64,000 nt of DNA from Leptobrachium leishanense (GCA_009667805.1 CM019068.1:7497733-7561732); one strand, 5' to 3'; counted from the first letter of the stretch, positions 32,982-43,406 are shown. Program-made: numbers and translations. Notes: generated by a model not told the origin, from the letters alone.

Positions 32982-33344
32982 AGCTTCATCTCACATTCCA
33001 TAGTTACTTTTCCTGTTACAGCTGTTCTGTCCAGTCCTGGAGAGCAGGTCGAGCAGCTTCATACAGGGCCGGGGCTTCACAGGAGTCACGAAGCTGTAGA
33101 TACAATGTAGAAAGCATGTAATACCTCCCGATGTGTGTTTGTCACTAGGGATGAGCCGAACACCCCCCGAGTTCGGTTCGGGCCCGAACCCGAACCCGAA
33201 CTCGAACCCCATGCAAGTCAATGGGGCTGAAAATTCGTTTTTTTAGAGTGCCCTCCAAGCAGTGGCGTAGCGTGGGTTGTCAGCGCCCGGGGCCAGCAAA
33301 GAATTGTGCGCCCCCCCCCCCCAACCTGTGGACGTTATCGATAT

Positions 33345-34785
33345 TGCCCCAGCTCACACATGGATTTGCCCCCAGCTCATGGATTTGCCCCAGCTCTCAC
33401 ATGGATTTGCCCCCAGCTCATGGATTTGCCCCCAGCTCATGGATTTGCCCCCAGCTCATGGATTTGCCCCCCAGCTCATGGATTTGCCCCCAGCTCATGG
33501 ATTTGCCCCAAGCTCATGGATTTTCCCCCCAGCTCACTCATGGATTTGCCCCCCAGCTCACTCATGGATTTGCCCCAGCTCACGGGGATTTGCCCCCAGC
33601 TCATAGATTTGCCTCAGCTCTCACATGGATTTGCCCCCCAGCTCACTCATGGATTTGCCCCATCTCATGGATTTGCCCCATCTCATGGATTTGCCCCCCA
33701 GCTCACTCATGGATTTGCCCCCCAGCTCACTCATGGATTTGCCCCATCTCATGGATTTGCCCCCATCTCATGGATTTGCCCCCCAGCTCACTCATGGATT
33801 TGCCCCCCAGCTCACTCATGGATTGCCCCATCTCATGGATTTGCCCCATCTCATGGATTTGCCCCCAGCTCACTCATGGATTTGCCCCCCAGCTCACTCA
33901 TGGATTTGCCCCCCAGCTCACTCATGGATTTGCCCCCCAGCTCTCACATGGATTTGCCCCAGCTCATGGATTTGCCCCCCAGCTCACTCATGGATTTGCC
34001 CCAAGCTCATGGATTTGCCCCCCAGCTCACTCATGGATTTGCCCCCCAGCTCACTCATGGATTTGCCCCCCAGCTCTCACATGGATTTGCCCCATCTCAT
34101 GGATTTGCCCCCCAGCTCACTCATGGATTTGCCCCCCAGCTCACTCATGGATTTGCCCCCAGCTCACTCATGGATTTGCCCCCCAGCTCTCACATGGATT
34201 TGCCCCCATCTCATGGATTTGCCCCCCAGCTCACTCATGGATTTGCCCCCCAGCTCTCACATGGATTTGCCCCCAGCTCATGGTTTTGCCCCCCAGCTCA
34301 CTCATGGATTTGCCCCCCAGCTCTCACATGGATTTGCCCCCATCTCATGGATTTGCCCCAGCTCATGGATTTGCCCCCCAGCTCACTCATGGATTTGCCC
34401 CCCAGCTCACTCATGGATTTGCCCCCCAGCTCATGGATTTGCCCCAAGCTCACTCATGGATTTGCCCCCCAGCTCACTCATGGATTTGCCCCCCAGCTCT
34501 CACATGGATTTGCCCCCATCTCATGGATTTGCCCCCAGCTCACTCATGGATTTGCCCCCCAGCTCTCACATGGATTTGCCCCCATCTCATGGATTTGCCC
34601 CCAGCTCACTCATGGATTTGCCCCCAGCTCACTCATGGATTTGCCCCCCAGCTCATGGATTTGCCCCAAGCTCACTCATGGATTTGCCCCCCAGCTCACT
34701 CATGGATTTGCCCCCCAGCTCATGGATTTGCCCCAAGCTCACTCATGGATTTGCCCCCAGCCCTTACCTGGATATTGCCCCAGGC
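33345..34785. repeat. 19-23-bp minisatellite in the hAT MITE
   Basis: Mixed units of CCCCAGCTCATGGATTTG and CCCCCCAGCTCACTCATGGA plus TTTG, about 65 copies. Frames of 393-552 codons stay open across it with repeating G-F-A-P and M-D-L-P words; these are artefacts of the repeat. Confidence 0.95.
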
Positions 34786-34796
34786 CCCAGCTCCGG

Positions 34797-35061
34797 CGGG
34801 GGTTGAGGGGACCGGGACCCAGATGCCGGGCAGCGCGGGAGCGCCTGCCCGGTCTTTAACAGTCCGTCCTGTTAGGTGATGCCGCACAGCCGGTCACATG
34901 GTCCGGCCAATCAGGTGGTACAGAGACTCCGTACCACCTGATTAGCCGGACCACGTGACCGGCTGCGCACGCCGCGCAGCCGCATCACCTAACAGGACGG
35001 ACTGTTAAAGACCGGGCAGGCGCTCCCGCGCTGCCCGGCATCTGCGTCCCCTCAACCCCCG
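34797..35061. repeat. Palindrome with ~125-bp arms
   Basis: GGGGGTTGAGGGGACCGGGA at the left pairs with the sequence ending CCCCTCAACCCCC at the right. Arms are about 34797-34921 and 34931-35061, with the loop AGAGACTCC. The right arm contains a short extra GC segment (about 34963-34980). A smaller hairpin AGGGGCGCAAATGCGCCCCT follows at 35071-35090. Confidence 0.9.
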
Positions 35062-35155
35062 GGCCAGTTTTAGGGGCGCAAATGCGCCCCTAACAAAACT
35101 GCGCCCGGGGCCACGGCCCCCCCAGCCCCCCCCACGCTACGCCACTGCCTCCAAG

Positions 35156-35604
35156 AGGGCATATATGCTACATATTTGCCATAAAAGGTGTATGGGGGTC
35201 CGGGTAGTGCCCTTGGGGACAGGAAACAAGGACAAAAAACGTTTTTAAAGGGACAGTGAGTTTTCCATGAAATAAGGGTTAAAAATAAAAACGAAAAATT
35301 CCTTCAAATATCGTGCCTAGGAGGTCCCCATAACCTGCCCGTGAAGTGGCGGATTTCTAGAATGTATAGAAACACTTAAAAACAAATTAATGACGTTTCA
35401 TATGACGGTAAATGCTTTTCCTTTAATTTATACATAAACAACTGCTTGGGGCGGCAGCCTGTATGAAAAGACATTTTAGGACGCGCAGAAAAAGTTTAGT
35501 GCTTTTTTGGGCTAAATTATTGTGAAACTTATGCAGGCTTTGGATGAAAGTAACAATAGGTGCTTTAAAATTGGGCTTTTAGAATCTATGTTTCTATGTT
35601 TCTA
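35156..35604. other. hAT copy 1 subterminal non-coding region
   Basis: Co-linear with 56364-56647 and 59667-59808 of copy 3, with no frame. It includes a 24-bp CTATGTTT-repeat insertion at 35583-35606 that copy 3 lacks. Confidence 0.75.
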
Positions 35605-35611
35605 TGTTTAG

Positions 35612-36190
35612 CGTCGGCAACAGTGCCGTCACACCGTAACCCCTCTGAGGTTATGAATCTGATACAGGCGTCAATGGCAGTGCACCCAGATATTGTGCCT
35701 TTAGTGCCAGGCATGCAAGTACTATCATACAGTAACCCCTCTGTAGTATTGTGGAAGAATGCAGGGGTGGACCATGCGGTCCTATATTAAAAAGATATGA
35801 ATCTGGTAATGGGCGTCAGCGCACCCAGATATTGTGCCTTTAATGCCAGGCCAGCAAGTATCATCATACAGTAACCCCTCTGTGGTATTGTGGAAGAGTG
35901 CAGGGGTGGACCATGCGGTCCTATATTAAAAAGATATGAATCTGGTAATGGGCGTCAGTGCACCCAGATATTGTGCCTTTAAAGGCAGGCCAGCAAGTAT
36001 CATCATACAGTAACCCCTCTGTGGTATTGTGGAAGAGTGTAGGGTTGGACCCTGCTGTTCAAAAAATTTAAATGATATAAATCTGGCACAGGCGTCAGTG
36101 CAGCCAAATATTGTGCCTTCATGGCAGCAAGTGCATTCACACTGTAACCCTTTTGTGGTATTGTGGAAGAGTTCAGTGCTGGAGGTTTTG
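35612..36190. repeat. ~140-bp tandem repeat of hAT copy 1
   Basis: Four diverged copies of a unit containing GGCGTCAGTGCACCCAGATA, TTGTGCCTTT, CAGTAACCCCTCTGTGGTAT and GTGGAAGAGTGCAGGG. It lies directly downstream of the transposase stop. Copy 3 has the same array with about five units at 59810-60490. Confidence 0.88.
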
Positions 36191-36213
36191 TGAATGCAGA
36201 AGACATACCCGAT

Positions 36214-38804
36214 CTATTCCGTTACTTCGGCATCAGGGGATTGATAACTGCTGATCCAGGACTGATTCATTTTTATAAATGTCAGCCAGTCTACAGAGTC
36301 GGTGGACAGATGCACTCTTTTGTCTGTGACAAAACCTCCAGCGGCACTGAACGTCCTTTCGGAGAGCACGCTAGATGAAGGGCAACCTAGTAGCTGCATA
36401 GCATATTGGCTAAGTTCTGGCCAGTGATCCAATCTCAACACCCAGTAAGCCAGTGGATCATCTGCTGGAAAGGTATCCAGGTCTGCCATTGCCCCTAGGT
36501 AGTCCTGCACCATATGGTGAAGACGCTGGCAATGGGTGCCTACATTTGACGTCCCTGGGCGTCGAGGACTAAAAAAAATTAAAAATGCATCAGTCAAGCA
36601 GCCCTGGCCTTCACCGCTATTCCTCTGATCACCTGCAGCCTCAGAAGCACGTGTGTCAGCAGTAGCACTTGGTAATCTAACAGTGCCTGGAAAGGTGTTA
36701 CACAATTTTCGCTTTAGAGCGTCCTCAAGTTTTGTCATCCTGTGCTCCCTCTGTGCGGGCAGGATGAGCTCTGCAACTCTCCCCTTGTATCGTGGATCAA
36801 GAAGGGTTGCCAACCAGTAATGATCCCTCTCCTTGATAGCATGAATCCTGGGGTCCTTTAGCAGGCTTTGCATCATTAGGGAGCCCATGCAGCGTAGGTT
36901 GGAGGTGGCATTAGCTGCCGAGTCTTCCTGGTCAATGAGGATGACCGTATCGTGCACTTCCTCCTCCCAGCCAAGCACAAGCCCTTCTGTTTCTGGGCAC
37001 ACAAAACCCTGCCTTGAGGAATCCCCACCTTCAATGCCCCCACTACTTAAATAGTCCTCATCCTCCTCCTGTCTGATCTGAGTAGGACCCGCTGGAATGC
37101 TGTCTGCGGAAAGACTGGGGCCTTGAGAGCTAGGGAAGGCCTCCTCTTCCTCCCGCTGCTCTGCCTCTAGAGCCACATCTATAATTCCCCTCAGAGTGTG
37201 CTCCAGCAGGAACACTAAAGGAATTGTGTCACTGATGCATGCACTGTCCCTGCTCACCATCCTCGTTGCCTCCTAAAATGGTGACAGTACAGTGCATGCA
37301 TCCTTGATCATCAGCCACTGCGGGGGGGAAAAAAACAAGTTGACCTGAACCTGTCCTTGTGCCATACTCACACAGGTACTCGTTGATGGCCCTCTGCTGC
37401 TTGTGCAGACGCTGCAGCATTGCTAATGTCGAGTTCCACCTGGTGGGAATGTCACAGAGCAGATGGTTTGTGGTAAGGTGGAATTCTCTTTGAATTTCTG
37501 CCAGGCAAACCCTTGCTGGGAATGACCGTCTGAAGTGGCTGCAGACTTTTCTGGCCTGGATGAGAAGCTCTGGCAGCCCTGGGTACTTGGTTAGGAAACG
37601 CTGTACCACCAGATTTAGGATGTGTGCTAGGCATGGTACATGCGTCAATTTACCCTTGCGTAGGGCGGAGAGAAGGTTGCTGCCATTATCGCAGACAATC
37701 ATTCCCAGCTCAAGCTGGCGTGGTGTTAACCATCTCTGCACCTGCCGCTGCAGAGCTGACAAAATTTCTGACCCGGTGTGGCTCCTGTCCCCTAAACAAA
37801 CCAGCTCAAGCACAGTATGGCTTCTTTTTGCTTGAGCCATTGCGTACACCCTGTCAGGCGTGGGTTTAACTGCCACTTCGCCAGAGACAGAGAAGGAGGA
37901 GGAGGAGGAAGAGGTGGTGGTGGTGGAGCAGACAGACCTCATACAAGCAGCTTTCTGGAGGCATGGTGAATGAACAAGCTCCAGCACAGAGCCCTGTCTT
38001 GGATCCCTCCCAGCTGCAATCAGAGTTACCCAGTGTGCCGTGAAGGAAATGTAACGACCCTGTCCATGCTTGCTGGACCACGTGTCTAAAGTGACATGCA
38101 CCTTGCTGCTGACTGCCTTTCCCAATGACTGGATAACATTGTCTTCCACGTGCTGGTATAGTGCTGAAATGGCCTTGTGTGAAAAGTAATGGCGTTTTGG
38201 AACCTGCCACAGTGGTACAGCGCATTCAGCAAATTCACGGAAGGGAGCAGAGTCCACCAGCTGGAAAGGCAGCAGCTGAAATGCGAGTAATTTTGCTAAG
38301 CTGGCATTTAGACGCTGTGCTTGGGGATGGTTGGGACTATATTTCTTTCTTTCGCTGCAGCAGCTGCGGCAACGTAATCTGACTGCATAAATCTTCAGCT
38401 ACTGGGATGATGTCACATTTTGAGGAAGGACCTGCTGGTACATCCATTACTGTAGCATCATCCCTGTCGGTGGAGGTTGTAGGCAATTGCATGGCAGGAC
38501 ATACAGTGTGGGTAGAGACAGATGAGGAGGAGGAAGACCTACGCAAAGTTTTGCCCCAACGGGATGTGTGGCACTTGTTCATATGTCGCATCAAGCACGT
38601 GGTACCCAAGTGTCCGGTGTTTATCCCACACTTCAGCCTCCTCTGACATAGATTACAAATAGCAATGGTGGGGTCTGCTGCACAGTTCTTAAACAACTCC
38701 CAGACAACAGATTTCCTGCATGTGTTCTTTGAGACAACAGCGCTCTGCACCGGAGCAGCTCTGACATGTGATGCCTTGGACTGGCTAGTGCTACGGTTGG
38801 TCAC
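36214..38804 (-). pseudogene. hAT transposase with BED zinc finger (copy 1)
   Basis: Read from 38804 to 36214. The N-terminal BED finger has cysteines in CNLCQRR and histidines/cysteine in HMNKCH, preceded by SVVWELFKNC. A frame change near 38350 follows: copy 2 reads on through the same place. The frame opening at 38257 holds the RNase-H-like core with LDTWSSKHGQGRY (first acidic site) and VCDNGSNLLSAL (second). A further shift near 37250 leads to the C-terminal half with WLATLLDPRYKGR and the hAT dimerisation block (PLAYWVLRLDHWPELSQYA, LSERTFSAAG). Total original size is about 860 codons. Function: cut-and-paste transposase acting on TAGGGATGAGC ends. Two shifts make this copy inactive. 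Confidence 0.92.
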
Positions 38805-38819
38805 AGAGGATGTTGTGCC

Positions 38820-39337
38820 TCATGTTTGCTGTGCCTCCTCCTCCTCCTCCCCCTCCTCCTCACTTGATTCCTCAGTTCGATCTGGCACCCAGGTGGAGTC
38901 AGTGAACTCATCATCATCAATGTCATCTTCTTCACCCCCTATCTCCTCGCCACTGGAGCCAACTTGGCAGTATGCTGCAGCTGCTGGGGCAACATGAGTG
39001 CCAGTTATTTGTGTGTCATCACTGGCACCCCCTTCCTCTAGGTTGATTATACTCCCTTCCTCAACCTCAGAGATTGAATCAGAGCACTGTACTTGCTGCG
39101 CATCCTCAAGCAGCATGTCACTCTCATTGTAGTCAAACAATTCAGCTGACTCCTCCGTGTGTGATAGCGAGGCTACGGCTGGAGTAGCTGTGGACATGGA
39201 GGCTGCATTAGATGCTTTGGCAGCTGAGGTGGACTGTAAAGCACTAGAAGCCTGGCTGGCAGAGGACTCGGAGGATGAGGATGGCCTGGTTAGCCAATCC
39301 ACCAAGTCCTCTGTATGTTGCTGCTGCTTAAGACGGC
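38820..39337 (-). pseudogene. Acidic ORF upstream of the transposase, main part
   Basis: Read from 39337 to 38820. It continues the start segment at 44285-44432 across the inserted LTR element. Low-complexity Ser/Ala-rich first half (SSSSESSASQASSALQS), then strongly acidic (SGEEIGGEEDDIDDDEFT, EESSEEEGEEEEEAQQT). A TGA at 38820-38822 ends it, only 15 bases before the transposase ATG and in the same frame. Copy 2 has a stop at the same place, so acidic ORF and transposase may be two proteins or two exons. Confidence 0.8.
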
Positions 39338-40210
39338 TGTGACGGATCGGCCGCCACAGGATTTATTTAGTTTAATTTCATTCTTATTTTGTTATATTTC
39401 ATTTACCCTTTATTTATAGGAACTAATTTCCTTTGTTAGATTTAGTGTAAACCTGTTGCTAGACTTTTAATTAATCATGTTTTTCCCCGGCATCATCCTG
39501 CTAGTTTATGCTCAGTTATATTGTGTGGTTTTAAATGTATTGTCAATTGCTCATTTTTAGTTTTAAATAGACTTATATTTCTTTAGTTAAATGTGTTTTA
39601 TTACAGACACTACCTACCACTAGTGTCAAATGCTTTCCTTTGTATAGAATGTACAATAGGTTTGAGTAATTTGTGGATTATGCAAAAGTGCTTTCTCTTT
39701 GGATATCTGTTATCTGTTTACCTGTTCTGAAAGGTTGAGAGTCACATTGTCTCAGCCACCCATTATCTGATTCCCTTTTCAATGGGTTATGTAAATCACT
39801 GTATGTGGTCACTGTGGGGTCAAGACTTCATCTGCATACAACCAGTGGACCCAAGTGAAGACTGAGAGGACCTGAAAGAAGCCTGCAATGGTCTTGGAAC
39901 CAACCAATCAGAACTGTTGGGGTGGGCGGGAAGTCTGAATGTGCATGGCTGTATTTTGTATATAAGCACTGTCTGTTCCCATTCTAAACACACTCTGATT
40001 TACCTTCAAACCTGTACTGAGTCACGACTAGTATTTGGGGAGGGCATAATCACTGAATAAGCCAGCTTTACTGAATCCTTCGCTTCCAGAGCATCCAGGG
40101 ACCGCTGCCAATCTCTCTCCCACCTTGCTAGCTCGCTACCCGGCTAAGCTCTCCAGCAAGACTCGGCGCCGCAGACGGAGCTACCCCTGCAGGGTAGCTG
40201 ATCTGTTACA
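39338..40210 (+). repeat. 5' LTR of LTR element 2
   Basis: 873 bp, TGTGACGG...CTGTTACA. It differs from the 3' LTR by only a few bases (for example TGTGACGGATC against TGTAACGGTTC), indicating recent insertion. Confidence 0.94.
39904..39967 (+). promoter_or_regulatory. LTR promoter: CCAAT, GC box, TATA
   Basis: CCAAT at 39904-39908, GGTGGGCGGG at 39921-39930 and TATATAAGC at 39959-39967 are in the canonical order. They repeat at +4069 bp in the 3' LTR (TATA at 44028). Transcription would start about 30 bp downstream, near 39990. Confidence 0.7.
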
Positions 40211-40230
40211 TTGGCTGGCAGCGGTGGGAT
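40211..40230 (+). other. Primer-binding site of LTR element 2
   Basis: TTGGCTGGCAGCGGTGGGAT follows the LTR directly. TGGCAGCGGTGGGAT matches the complement of a tRNA-Leu acceptor/T-stem end as I recall it. Nearly the same sequence occupies this place in the Gmr1-like element (5285). Confidence 0.65.
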
Positions 40231-40389
40231 CTCCGAGACCAGACAAGCAGGGGGAAATATAGCCGCTGGCTTGACCCCGGTCTCGGGCACCACAACCGCT
40301 GAGCACCTGGAGCAGCACATCACCCGGAGAGATTCTGAGACCAGCCCAGCAGGGGGAAATACAGCCGCTGGCCTGACCCCGGTCTCAGA
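40227..40389 (+). repeat. Leader duplication
   Basis: A ~51-bp block (GAGACCAG.C.AGCAGGGGGA ... GACCCCGGTCTC) occurs twice, at 40227-40277 and 40339-40389, in the untranslated leader. Confidence 0.85.
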
Positions 40390-40548
40390 TACCCGGGGAT
40401 TCGAGAGATTGCTACACCCTCCTACAGCCTTTCACCCCGTATTGCTCAGCACTACGATGGCTGGAAGCGCACGGTCCTCAAGGAACTTCTCAAAGCCAGG
40501 GATAAAGCAGTCAGCGGTAAGCCAAAGGCTGCCCTCACCAAGGACCTG

Positions 40549-41496
40549 ATGGAGGACGAACAGGCAAGTCTGGCCCTCCACGAGGACTCAGAATCCACAG
40601 AATGGCGCCGGGAGGTACAATGGAAGCTGGCCCTGTTCGGAGTCAACCCCCCGGCGGATGTGATCGCTATCGTTTTGGCAGGGGTCAGTCAGCTCAGAGT
40701 GGCCGAGTTGCGGTACCAGCTCGGGGAATCTACAGCGCCCCAGGAGATACTCCCTGCAGTCGTGGAAGAGGAGTTCTGGGACCAAGGAATGGAAGCCCCT
40801 GACCAGCACAGTGATCCAGGTTTCAGCCAGGAGGTGCTGTGGCATAATGACTCGGCACGGCAGCAGCTCTGGAGGGACGTCCTACAGCTTGAACAGGACT
40901 ACCTTGGAAAGATTCTTCCTACCTTGGGTGAGAAATACTGGAGACTGTGGGACCTGTGGGTGCCATTCCTAGGAGTGCAACCCCATGTAGAAAGACTGTC
41001 CCAACTGGAGAACCTGATCCAGATGGAGTTATGGCTGGAGGACGGGTACCGGGCACTGGAATGGTATGCTGCCAACCTGTGTCCAAAGTTGGAGAGGAAA
41101 GATCCTACGGTGGGCTATGACTACGGTGGCCCAGGATTAATATTTGACGCTCTCCAGGACAACCCCTCCCTTGGCAGTACAGCTAAACTGAGATGGGAAG
41201 AGATCCGGGACTTTCGGGAATGTGAGCACCTTGACGACCTCAGGCTGAGCAGTAATCTGGACTGGCTAGCCACCCAAGAGTGGGAGCTGGAGCAGAGATA
41301 CAGGAGATTGTTTGAGGACACTCCCCCGCTCGCTCACACCCTGATGGACATGGCAGAACAGCTGCCAACAGAACCCGGTGGTGCCAACCTACTTTCAGGA
41401 TCTTCTGCTGGTTCAGAGCACCAGGGTGAGGAGGCAGTTGACCCCTCTCCCCAGCTGCAGAACGCATCCCAGGCCTCACTGCTACAGAGGAGGTGA
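40549..41496 (+). CDS. Gag-like protein of LTR element 2
   Basis: First ATG at 40549, but the frame is open from 40339. The part before the ATG encodes YDGWKRTVLKELLKARDK, matching YAACKRDTLRDLLESRGG of the Gmr1-like Gag and YANYKRDTLRYILECRGG at 46082. The natural start may therefore be upstream at a non-AUG codon, or a small shift separates it from the ATG at 40457. The rest is acidic and Trp/Leu-rich (LEQDYLGKILPTLGEKYWR, RLWDLWVPFL) without a zinc knuckle. It stops at 41496, four bases into the next ORF. A structural role in particle assembly is inferred. Confidence 0.65.
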   Translation: MEDEQASLALHEDSESTEWRREVQWKLALFGVNPPADVIAIVLAGVSQLRVAELRYQLGESTAPQEILPAVVEEEFWDQGMEAPDQHSDPGFSQEVLWHNDSARQQLWRDVLQLEQDYLGKILPTLGEKYWRLWDLWVPFLGVQPHVERLSQLENLIQMELWLEDGYRALEWYAANLCPKLERKDPTVGYDYGGPGLIFDALQDNPSLGSTAKLRWEEIRDFRECEHLDDLRLSSNLDWLATQEWELEQRYRRLFEDTPPLAHTLMDMAEQLPTEPGGANLLSGSSAGSEHQGEEAVDPSPQLQNASQASLLQRR

Positions 41497-42749
41497 CTAT
41501 CCTGCAGCCGCAGCGCAGCATGCAGTCCGGGGAAAAGACAGAGGACTCAGCAAGTACCGTTCCTGCAGAACCTGCAGCGGAGCAGAGTGACCAAGTGCTT
41601 CGGACACCTACCAAGGTCAGTGGAAGTGCACCGGTGGATGGGACTGCGGTCTCCACCAACGAGAGCCATCAGGACAGCGGTCCACTGTGGAAAGAGGAGA
41701 ACTGGAAGACAATGGGTGAGATTGAGGCCCACCCAGGCAGATGGCCAGAGGGCTCACCAGGAGACCCAGAGTCCCAATGGAGTGCTCCTGCTCAGGGATG
41801 GGTGGAGGAGCTAGCGACAATGTCATGGCCCGCCAAGGAAGAGGCTGCGGTCCTTTCCACGGAGCCCAGGAGATGTGGGGCAGTTTGCCCAGAATCACTG
41901 CTTGCATCAGCAGGCACTTCAGTGCGTGAAGAGGACAATTTATATACGGGGGAGCGGTTCCCCAACCCAGCAGCAGAGCTGGCATCGGGACAGAGCTCGG
42001 CTACCCTCTGCCCCCAGCTGGAGGCTCCAGAAACCGGGGAGAATATCGGGTGCCAGACGAGGGAGGGGGAGACTCAGGCCCCCCCGTGCCAATTGCTGGC
42101 ATACCCGGCAGGGAACCCCGAACCCCAACCAAATGCTCCTACCCACGTATGGATAGAGGAGCGGGGGACAGCGGACATACTACGGCCTGCTGTGAATGAG
42201 GCTATGGTCCATTCCACGGTGCCTGAGAAGTGCAGGTCAGCTAGCCCGGGGCCCTGGCTGGTGGCATCAGGGATCAAGGATAGCCATTCATACATGGGGG
42301 AGCGGCCCCCCATTTCAGCGGAAAAACTGTCACCGCGGCAGAGGACCACTAACCTCTACCCCTGCCCTGCCACAGCAGAACTTGAGGAGAACTACCTTCT
42401 CACCGAGGAGCCCCAGGGACTGACAATCCACTCCTCTCCAGAACTACAGACCAAGCTACTGGCCTCCACTGCTACGCAGGAGGCAGAGAGCCTGCAACTT
42501 CAGCACTGCACGCCATCTGGGCCGGAGAAAGCATCAGACTGGGCAAGTACAGTTCGTCAGGAGCTATCAGCAGAACACAGTAGCGGTGATGGTGCGCCGC
42601 ATTGCAGGTTCCAGGGTGGGGAGTCATTCGGTCTCCTTCCACAACAGCAGCGGCTACCCCAGGTAGATAGCACTGGCGGTACCTCTCCCCTTGTGACAGG
42701 TAATAATCCCGGAAGGGGAGATGGCAGGTCTCGCTCCCCAACATTTTGA
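41493..42749 (+). CDS. Orphan 418-codon ORF with internal repeats
   Basis: It overlaps the gag-like stop by 4 bp (ATGA type), suggesting coupled or reinitiated translation. No family recognised. Proline/glutamate-rich, without membrane segments. Residues about 84-184 and 203-300 are a diverged duplication (APAQGWVEE against APTHVWIEE, LYTGERFPNPAAEL against SYMGERPPISAEKL). Residues 13-31 and 344-362 repeat another motif (EKTEDSASTVPAEPAAE against EKASDWASTVRQELSAE). Keeping the frame through these duplications suggests past coding. Function unknown. Confidence 0.5.
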   Translation: MTILQPQRSMQSGEKTEDSASTVPAEPAAEQSDQVLRTPTKVSGSAPVDGTAVSTNESHQDSGPLWKEENWKTMGEIEAHPGRWPEGSPGDPESQWSAPAQGWVEELATMSWPAKEEAAVLSTEPRRCGAVCPESLLASAGTSVREEDNLYTGERFPNPAAELASGQSSATLCPQLEAPETGENIGCQTREGETQAPPCQLLAYPAGNPEPQPNAPTHVWIEERGTADILRPAVNEAMVHSTVPEKCRSASPGPWLVASGIKDSHSYMGERPPISAEKLSPRQRTTNLYPCPATAELEENYLLTEEPQGLTIHSSPELQTKLLASTATQEAESLQLQHCTPSGPEKASDWASTVRQELSAEHSSGDGAPHCRFQGGESFGLLPQQQRLPQVDSTGGTSPLVTGNNPGRGDGRSRSPTF

Positions 42750-43317
42750 GCCCCAGTGTGAGGGTGGAGGTGTCCCCTGTGCCAAGCAACGGCGTGCTGC
42801 TGCTCCCTTTCCCCAGGATGTGGGAGACTCCCATTGTGGAATTGTTGATGGTGCTGGGATTTGCAAGTGGGTGACCCCGAGACGCTGGGCAGATGGCCCA
42901 GATCCACAACCACTCTTTCTGGAGACACCGGTCATCCTATCTCCCACCCAGCTTCTGACCGAGGCACCAGGAAAGGGTGCTATCGGCCCGTTTTTCCCGC
43001 GGCTGACTGTGGCACCGGGAGAAGGTACAGGTGGTACCCCTCCCCAGCTGGTCATTGCCCCAGGAAATGGTGCCAGCAAGGCTGCCCACCAGCGAGGGGC
43101 TAGGAGACCAGGAGGAGAAAAAGCCCTCAACGTCCCACCAGGGCCGGTTGTTTCCCCGTGGCAGGGTACCATCCCCAGGTGTCTGTATGGTCCGTCGGAC
43201 ACCGGTCCAGACCAAGGGGCAGTTGGAGAAGCCCGGGGGCCAGCCTCCTCCCTACGGACTATGGACCGAAAGACTATCGGGGGTTGGCAAAGCATTGCCC
43301 CAGCAACCCAAACTTGA
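42721..43317 (+). CDS. Orphan 198-codon ORF
   Basis: It overlaps the previous frame by 29 bp. Pro/Gly-rich, with a threefold motif (LLTEAPGKGA, LTVAPGEGT, LVIAPGNGA) at about residues 78-120. No recognised domain. It stops 90 bp before the 3' LTR. Possibly the 3' part of the same protein after a frame change, or an independent ORF. Confidence 0.4.
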   Translation: MAGLAPQHFEPQCEGGGVPCAKQRRAAAPFPQDVGDSHCGIVDGAGICKWVTPRRWADGPDPQPLFLETPVILSPTQLLTEAPGKGAIGPFFPRLTVAPGEGTGGTPPQLVIAPGNGASKAAHQRGARRPGGEKALNVPPGPVVSPWQGTIPRCLYGPSDTGPDQGAVGEARGPASSLRTMDRKTIGGWQSIAPATQT

Positions 43318-43406
43318 GACTTTTTAAAGACACTTGCACCTGGACATCTCCAGGCGGACCCGTAGAGGGTCTCACCGGGTCTGCCATCATGGGACTGGGG
43401 GAGCTA

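Larger units (their letters stand above)
33260..35147. mobile_element. hAT MITE with internal minisatellite
   Basis: Perfect 17-bp ends, CAGTGGCGTAGCGTGGG and its reverse complement, with an 8-bp duplication CCTCCAAG (33252-33259 and 35148-35155). The uninterrupted site is visible in the sibling hAT copy at about 56356. No transposase. The interior is a minisatellite (33345-34785) and a 125-bp-armed palindrome (34797-35061). Confidence 0.95.

Noticed and set aside
33221..34879. Three overlapping frames of 393-552 codons rich in proline
   Set aside because: They coincide with the 19-23-bp minisatellite in the hAT MITE and are open in three phases at once.
37560..39342. Plus-strand frames opposite the hAT transposase
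   Set aside because: Shadows of the minus-strand transposase and acidic ORF.
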